Origin: Ostreococcus mediterraneus
Lineage: Eukaryota; Chlorophyta; Mamiellophyceae; Mamiellales; Bathycoccaceae
Length of the DNA stretch: 64,000 nucleotides
Direction: 5' to 3'
NCBI GenBank assembly: GCA_012295225.1
Contig: WMKK01000012.1
Span: 496,001 to 560,000 of the forward strand
Below, piece by piece: positions 58,756 through 64,000 of the stretch. Within the stretch, counting starts at the first letter, position 1. Every line of letters starts with the position of its first letter. The notes under the pieces are model-generated. The model did not search any database. It saw only the letters and a list, made by a program, of their open reading frames with translations, and was not told where the DNA came from. The translations under genes were made by a program, and so were the position numbers.

Positions 58756-61700
58756 ATGCTCGACGGGCGAGCGACGTCGAGCGTGGGGTGCAGCACGGCT
58801 GGGGTGTTGACATCATCCGCGATGCTCGCTGGTGGGACGTCACGGGCACAGTCGAGGTTGTCGTCGCCGACGCCGCAAGGGACTCGGGGCAGCGGCGCGG
58901 GCGGGCGACAGCGATTGGATGGGAAAGCATCGTCGTCGTCGAGGCCGTCGTCGAGGTCGTCGTCACCGGCGAGAGTGTTCGACGCGCGCGTGATGGCGAC
59001 GGCGTATCGAAGCGGGGCTGGTGATGGCAGGAGTCGAGCGGCGACGCGCATGCGCGCGGGGCCGTGGGTGGGAACGTCGACGACGGCGGGCGGTAATTCG
59101 CGTCATCTTCGCGGTGCGGGCGTGAAAACGCGCGTTTTATTTGGTAACGATGCGTCGGCAGCGGATATTGACGATGCGATTGAGCTTGAGGCTCCCGCGA
59201 GCGTGGCTAAAGAGTGCTTTTATGAAGAATCCTACGCGGCGACGCAACGCGTTCGCGTGGCTAATAAGCTCACCATGAAGGTGGAAACCAACGGCGTGCG
59301 ATATCGCGTGAGTGTAGAGACGGATTTAGCGTCTGAACACTTGTTGCTTCACTGGGGCGTGGCGCCGACAAAGGAACACTGGGATCAGTGGATGACGCCC
59401 GCCGAGAACATTCGTCCCCCGTTGACGACGGAAACCGTGGGGGTGTGTCAAACGATGTTTACGCAATCTCAAACGGGGCGTATGGATGAAGGGAAATTGA
59501 ATTGCGTCATCGAAGGTAACATCATAGATGGCGACTATGCGATTAACTTCGTGCTTTTTGACAAGAAGCTCGAACAGTGGTTGCATCAAGAAAAGGGTGG
59601 ATTCTTTCACGTGCCGTTGCCGCAACCGCCGGCGCCAGAGTTTGTGACGACGACTTTAAGCGTCGTGGAAGAGTACGAAGAAGAAGTAGAAGAGATTGTG
59701 TATGAGGAAGAAGAAGAAGACAAACCGCCAACACCAGCAATGGCTGAAGACGCGGTCACGGTGACAACGCCAGACGCCGACGAGACGGATGGTGCGGTGA
59801 TGTTTTCTTTCGATGAAGATGAGGATGCAACACCTTCACCTGATGGTTTAACATCTCGCGTCATGGCTCCTCCGGTAGACCCGCAGCCTTTAGCCGACAA
59901 AACAGATTTGGGCGTGTTCGCGAGCGGCATCCAAGCCATGAAAAAGTTGCTCCGCGGCAGCACGTTTGACGTCGAAGAAGTGCTCGCGATTTCAGAAACT
60001 CCAACGTTGATTCCATTATCGGCGATGGATGACGTTCAAGCGACGATAGAGGAGAAGGAAGAAGAAATCATGCCACCTGTGATGAATGGACCGATAGAAG
60101 AACCGCCCGTTTTCGAGATTGAGCCCGTCGTCGAAGGCCCAGTCGCGCCGCCGCAGCCCAAGACTATTAAAAAGATGGTGAAGAAATCGCGAACTATTCA
60201 GCGTGAAGTGCGCGAAGCTTTACCAGTCAAGCTTGTCGAGGGATCTTGGGTGATCACGAACACGATTGAAGAAGTCGTGCACAATGAAAAAGAAGTCCAA
60301 TACACCATCGGGGCGTTGGTTGAAAAGGATCCCAAGGGTGGCGGCGTTCGTCTGCGCGTTGAGGCTGAAGTGCCCTGGAATTTAGTGCTTCATTGGGGCA
60401 TCGTTCCACGCGGTGCGCGTGCCGATGTTTGGTCGTTACCCCCAGAGTCATGGCGACCGATGGGATCTAGCGTGTACAAGGACAAGGCATGCGAGACGCC
60501 GATGAAGCGTTTCGAAAGCTCGCTGTATGGATTGAGCACGTTGAACTACGTCGAGTTGGAGCTCGGGAACGCTCCTACCGCGGTTCGTTTCGTATTGAAG
60601 GAGGCCAATGGCACGCGTTGGGTCGATCATAATGGTGATGATTTCGTTATTCCCATGCCTGAAGCCTCGGCAGCGTCGTCGACGCTTGATGCCAAGTCGC
60701 AGCAAGATATGCGAGACGCCACGGATGTTGCCATGGCGGCGGTGGCGCGCGCGGCGGAGATGAACCTCAACTCAATCGTTGAAGTTGCCGATGTCGCCGT
60801 CCTGGAACCTGAGGTAGAAAAAGATGTCGAAGTCGAAGTCGAGGTCGCGCCCAAGCCTGAAATCAGCATCATGGACGACGAAGACGATGAAGAAGAAATT
60901 GTCGTTGCCAAGGCGGCGCCTGTCATCGAAGGCCCCGAGCTCGTTGAAGTTGATCAAGCTCCAGATGTTGTCGTGGCCCCGCCGACGCCTGAGCCGGTGC
61001 CCGTGCCTGTTAAAACAGCATCTTCTCGCGTCACCTCGGCAGTTGGTAACGGTCGCGAAGTCTTGTTACAAGGATTCAACTGGGAGTCATCAAAATCTCC
61101 ATCGTCGTGGTACGCCAACGTTGAAAATCTCGCCGACACCATCGGTCGCATCGGGTTTACGGTGATTTGGTTACCACCACCCACAGATAGCGTCAGCCTT
61201 GAAGGGTACATGCCTCGTGACTACTACGATTTGAACTCCCGCTATGGCACCGTGGATGAACTAAAGAGCTTGATCAAAGCTTTGCGTCGAAACGGCGTCA
61301 TGAGTCTCGGCGACGCCGTGTTGAACCACCGGTGCGCGCACTCGCAAGGTCCCGAAGGTCTTTGGAATCAGTTTGGAGGTAAACTGGCGTGGGATGCCCG
61401 AGCCATTGTCGCAGACGATCCAAACTTTGGCGGTAAAGGCTCGCCCTCGGATGGAGACTTTTTCCACGCCGCGCCAAACGTCGATCACAGTCAATCATTT
61501 GTCAAGGCGGATTTAGAAGAGTGGATGCAATGGCTTCAAAAAGAAGTCGGCTACGACGGTTGGCGTCTTGATTACGTTCGTGGGTTCTGGGGCGGACACG
61601 TGAAGGATTACATGGAGGCCACACAACCTGGTTTCGCGGTTGGTGAGTTCTGGGATGCCCTTGATTACAAGTATGACGCGCCAGAGTACAATCAAGACGC

Positions 61701-62241
61701 GCATCGACAACGCATCGTCAACTGGATCAACGCCGCGGGCGGTCTCGCTGGCGCGTTTGACGTCACCACAAAAGGTATCTTACACGCCGTGTTTGAGCGT
61801 CAAGAATACTGGCGACTTTCAGACAAAGCAGGTAAACCACCCGGGGTGATGGGGTGGTGGCCGAGCCGTGCGGTAACGTTTGTTGAAAACCACGACACCG
61901 GTTCGACGCAAGGTCACTGGCGGTTTCCGCGCGGCAAAGAGCTTCAAGGGTACGCGTACATCTTGACTCACCCTGGGACGCCTACGGTGTTTTGGGATCA
62001 CATTTTTGACAACAACTGGGGTCACTTACACGAACCAATCGAACGCATGATTAGCATTCGCAAAGAATCAGGCGTACATTGCCGCAGCACTGTGAGCATC
62101 GTGCGATGCGAGCAAAGCGTGTACGCCGCCGTCATCGACGACAACTTGTTGATGAAGATTGGACCGGGTGAGTTCCACGCCGACGGTGCGTGGAAAGTGG
62201 CATTGTCTGGACAAGACTTTTGCATATGGACCAAAAAGTAG
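58756..62241 (+). CDS. AMY3: AMY3-type plastid alpha-amylase with two CBM45-like domains
   Basis: This 1161-residue enzyme attacks starch inside the plastid. A Ser/Arg/Gly transit-like region precedes two starch-binding CBM45-like domains at about residues 155-290 and 480-640, each with a Trp pair as in LLLHWGVAPTKEHWDQW and LVLHWGIVPRGARADVW. They are joined by Glu/Val/Pro-rich linkers (EEYEEEVEEIVYEEEEEDKP). The GH13 domain runs from about 770: LLQGFNWESS, SLGDAVLNHRCA, GWRLDYVRGF (nucleophile, about 938), AVGEFWD (acid, about 961) and FVENHDTGSTQ (about 1046), then a short beta-rich end. ATG 58756 is the first in frame; 58993 (MATAYRSG) is possible. Confidence 0.92.
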   Translation: MLDGRATSSVGCSTAGVLTSSAMLAGGTSRAQSRLSSPTPQGTRGSGAGGRQRLDGKASSSSRPSSRSSSPARVFDARVMATAYRSGAGDGRSRAATRMRAGPWVGTSTTAGGNSRHLRGAGVKTRVLFGNDASAADIDDAIELEAPASVAKECFYEESYAATQRVRVANKLTMKVETNGVRYRVSVETDLASEHLLLHWGVAPTKEHWDQWMTPAENIRPPLTTETVGVCQTMFTQSQTGRMDEGKLNCVIEGNIIDGDYAINFVLFDKKLEQWLHQEKGGFFHVPLPQPPAPEFVTTTLSVVEEYEEEVEEIVYEEEEEDKPPTPAMAEDAVTVTTPDADETDGAVMFSFDEDEDATPSPDGLTSRVMAPPVDPQPLADKTDLGVFASGIQAMKKLLRGSTFDVEEVLAISETPTLIPLSAMDDVQATIEEKEEEIMPPVMNGPIEEPPVFEIEPVVEGPVAPPQPKTIKKMVKKSRTIQREVREALPVKLVEGSWVITNTIEEVVHNEKEVQYTIGALVEKDPKGGGVRLRVEAEVPWNLVLHWGIVPRGARADVWSLPPESWRPMGSSVYKDKACETPMKRFESSLYGLSTLNYVELELGNAPTAVRFVLKEANGTRWVDHNGDDFVIPMPEASAASSTLDAKSQQDMRDATDVAMAAVARAAEMNLNSIVEVADVAVLEPEVEKDVEVEVEVAPKPEISIMDDEDDEEEIVVAKAAPVIEGPELVEVDQAPDVVVAPPTPEPVPVPVKTASSRVTSAVGNGREVLLQGFNWESSKSPSSWYANVENLADTIGRIGFTVIWLPPPTDSVSLEGYMPRDYYDLNSRYGTVDELKSLIKALRRNGVMSLGDAVLNHRCAHSQGPEGLWNQFGGKLAWDARAIVADDPNFGGKGSPSDGDFFHAAPNVDHSQSFVKADLEEWMQWLQKEVGYDGWRLDYVRGFWGGHVKDYMEATQPGFAVGEFWDALDYKYDAPEYNQDAHRQRIVNWINAAGGLAGAFDVTTKGILHAVFERQEYWRLSDKAGKPPGVMGWWPSRAVTFVENHDTGSTQGHWRFPRGKELQGYAYILTHPGTPTVFWDHIFDNNWGHLHEPIERMISIRKESGVHCRSTVSIVRCEQSVYAAVIDDNLLMKIGPGEFHADGAWKVALSGQDFCIWTKK

Positions 62242-62260
62242 TAGAGAACTTTATAGAGCG

Positions 62261-62280
62261 CAGCAGCAGCAGCAGCAGCA
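62261..62280 (+). repeat. (CAG)n microsatellite between convergent genes
   Basis: Nearly seven CAG triplets lie in the 55-base gap between the stop codons of the amylase and IF-3 genes, in both 3' untranslated regions. Confidence 0.9.
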
Positions 62281-62296
62281 ATCTTTTGTAAATTTA

Positions 62297-63290
62297 TTAA
62301 ACAACCTCTTTTTGACTCTTTTTCTTTGTCGACCTGTTGATGCTGGCAGACATGTGATTGGCGCCAATCATCTTGGGCACGGTGACTATTTCATAATCTT
62401 CTAACATACCCATGACGTTGTGCATGATCTCCGCCCCGCGCGCCGCGCGCTTTTCCATGGCGATACCATCGGAATTTTTAAACATAATTCTAAAAGTCAC
62501 GCGATAGCCGGCGTCTAGAAATCGCGCGGCGGCGTTAATCTTCACGTTCAAGTCATGACTATCAATTTTCGCCGTCAATCGAATCTCCTTGACTTCATCA
62601 CGCTTTTGCATTTGTGATTGCACTTTTTTCTTCTCCTTATCACGCTTTCGTTGATCATATCTCACGCGTTCGTAGTCCATAAATCGACACACCGGCGGCG
62701 ACGCCTTACCATTCACCTCAACCAAATCCAACCCAGCTCTTTTAGCCTCCGCGATGGCTTTCGGAACGGAGACTATCTCATGCGTCGATTCCCCATCATC
62801 TGAATCTCTCACTAATCGAATAAACTTTGCTACAATCTATGACGTACGTACTCATGGTTAGTAAGGAAGTGTAAAGCCGCAAGCGCGAGCGCGAGCGCGA
62901 ACGTCGTGTCTCCAAGCAACGTACCTCTCCATTCACCCTCGGCTTTGACGTCGACGACGACGACGACGACGACGGTTGCGTCGCGTACCCTCGAACCCCC
63001 ATCCACCCTCCTCCTCCCATCATCGTCATCATCGCCCTCGTCGTCGTCGTCGTCGTCGTCATCCACGACCTCTTCACGCCGCCCACGACGTCGCCGCCTT
63101 CGGTCCTTCCCCGCACCACACCACCGTCGTCGCCCCTCGTCGTCGAGGACGCCATCGCATGCATGCACACGCGTGATGTCCCCCGCACTCCACGCGCGAA
63201 CGACCGACGAACGGTCGTCGTCGTCGTCGTCAACATCGTCGTCACGAATGCGCTCGACTGTGACGGGGACACCGTGACATCACAAGACAT
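62297..63290 (-). CDS. IF3: Organellar translation initiation factor IF-3, one intron
   Basis: Exon 1 (62925-63290) and exon 2 (62297-62836) give 301 residues. The intron 62837-62924 is the shortest here (88 bases), with donor GAG|GTACGTT, branch CTAAC and acceptor GTCATAG, phase 0. Exon 1 encodes a Thr/Arg/Met/Ser-rich presequence ending RGYATQPSSSSSSSTS. The join NGEIVAKFIRLVRDSDDG starts the IF-3 N domain; AGLDLVEVNGKASPPVCRFM is its hallmark. The C domain shows KEIRLTAKIDSHDLNVKINA and MLEDYEIVTVPKMIGANHMS. IF-3 keeps small ribosomal subunits free and checks the start codon in plastid or mitochondria. M at 63236 is an alternative start. Confidence 0.9.
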
Positions 63291-63301
63291 GACATCACAT
63301 C

Positions 63302-63602
63302 ATGGCGCGGTTGACGGAGATTGAAGACGGCGAGTCGGTGGGCATTGGCTTGGCTGGGAGCGAGTTGCCGAAACGACGGACGACGAAGCGCGTGCGGAGC
63401 GTGGAGGATTTGAGTGCAAAAGTACGTGCGACGACACAGACACAGACACAGACGATGAAGCCGTCCTCCGTGGTGGTGATTGTGACGCGGTATGTGCGCG
63501 GTGCGGTGATTGCGGCGATTATAGCAGCCTTGATTACGCGCGTGTTAGCTATGGTCAGGTAAATCGGCGAGGACGATGGAGGCGACGCGGAGACGACGGT
63601 AG
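63302..63602 (+). CDS. Small protein, unknown, probably spliced
   Basis: The first exon (63302-63421) encodes MARLTEIEDGESVGIGLAGS and then ELPKRRTTKRVRSVEDLSAK, and ends at a good donor AAA|GTACGTG. The acceptor is uncertain: an AG at 63548 gives a 57-residue product ending LWSGKSARTMEATRRRR; an AG at 63558 gives another reading frame of similar length. I found no clear branch site and do not recognise the protein. It is divergent from IF-3 with only 11 bases between the two ATGs. Confidence 0.4.
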
Positions 63603-63775
63603 ACGACAACAAACAACAGTGGTGGATAAGCCGCGTCGGTGTACAACGTAGGAGTAGTAGACTTTAGTAGACGAGAAGAATTATATCTATATTTTCTGAT
63701 TAAATGCGTTTGTTTTGTTTCGTGTGTGTGTGCTCGTTTGTTACTTCTTTTCGCATGCGTATGAGCTTAGCCGCA

Positions 63776-64000
63776 TCACTTGACGTTGGCGTCGAGTTGT
63801 TCGATGAGCGCGCGCTCTTCGTTGGAGAGCTTGGACGGAATGGTGACCTTGACGGTGACGTAATGATCGCCGCGAATGCTGTCATTGCCCAAACGAGGCA
63901 CACCTCGTTTAGCCATCAATAACGTCGATCCGGGTTGCACGCCTTGGGGAATCTTTAAATCCACCGAACCATCCACGGTGCGAACCTTGACGGTGCATCC
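63776..64000 (-). CDS. DnaJ (HSP40) C-terminal part, cut by window end
   Basis: Only the last 74 codons are present; the gene continues beyond 64000. The sequence [20 protein letters not shown] then [20 protein letters not shown] and [20 protein letters not shown] is the second beta-sandwich of a type I/II DnaJ with its G-x-P and RG-DH motifs. GVPRLG and DHYVTVKV are closer to bacterial/organellar DnaJ than to cytosolic DNAJA/B, so it may partner the organellar chaperones encoded nearby. The stop is at 63776. Confidence 0.85.
   Translation of the reverse strand, partial: GCTVKVRTVDGSVDLKIPQGVQPGSTLLMAKRGVPRLGNDSIRGDHYVTVKVTIPSKLSNEERALIEQLDANVK

Overview
The window looks like nuclear DNA of a very compact green picoalga, most likely an Ostreococcus-type prasinophyte (Mamiellales). 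Evidence: about 43 genes in 64 kb, mostly intronless, on both strands, often separated by less than 150 bases; high GC with CG-rich codons; plant-lineage proteins (CP12-like, AMY3-type amylase, CBM20 protein, plant-type NDUFB8, plastid NicO-type transporter) alongside nucleus-encoded organellar proteins; and a few short introns near 5' ends with GTGCGT/GTACGT donors and an ACTGAC or CTAAC branch site. No transposon, virus-like element, CRISPR array, rRNA or tRNA gene was recognised. The species is an inference.

Layout. 0.1-13.3 kb: VPS4, complex I subunit NDUFB8, a NudC-like protein, an NPPY methyltransferase, biotin synthase, a METTL21-like methyltransferase, ESF2/ABT1, a ribokinase-family kinase and aminopeptidase N. 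13.4-25.5 kb: an orphan tail-anchored protein, an S28 peptidase, a Ni/Co-type transporter, a thioredoxin-TPR protein, SRP54, a mitochondrial carrier, RsgA, THOC5 and a CBM20 starch-binding protein. 25.7-35.7 kb: an FHA protein, TFIIS, organellar HSP90, TRM10, a coiled-coil orphan, a CP12-like protein, a Nup50-like protein and EngB. 35.8-49.4 kb: a coclaurine-N-methyltransferase/CFA-like enzyme, APE-type endonuclease, ALG13, DNA2, a 73-aa membrane protein, HAS1 and PrimPol. 49.5-64 kb: mitochondrial HSP60, ATP sulfurylase, a possible mitoribosomal protein, a YchJ-like protein, a bromodomain protein, AMY3-type amylase, organellar IF-3, a small orphan and the 3' end of a DnaJ gene.

The least expected content is non-coding. 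Two box C/D snoRNAs can be read directly: one in a spliced, non-coding 5' leader of the PrimPol gene (47218-47305) and one in an intron of the HSP60 gene (50720-50822, minus strand). Each has a GTGATGA C box, a CTGA D box, a closing stem, and a guide correctly placed against universally conserved 25S/28S rRNA. The two predicted 2'-O-methylation sites lie roughly 50 bases apart in the same large-subunit rRNA domain.

Functionally the window is a mixed housekeeping set: ribosome and translation factors (ESF2, HAS1, RsgA, EngB, IF-3, TRM10, SRP54, snoRNAs), organellar chaperones (HSP60, HSP90, DnaJ, CnoX-like), DNA repair and replication (APE, DNA2, PrimPol), and plastid carbon metabolism (CP12-like, AMY3, CBM20). 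Several divergent pairs are so tight that their start codons abut or overlap, so regulation must lie inside neighbouring genes or in shared bidirectional promoters.
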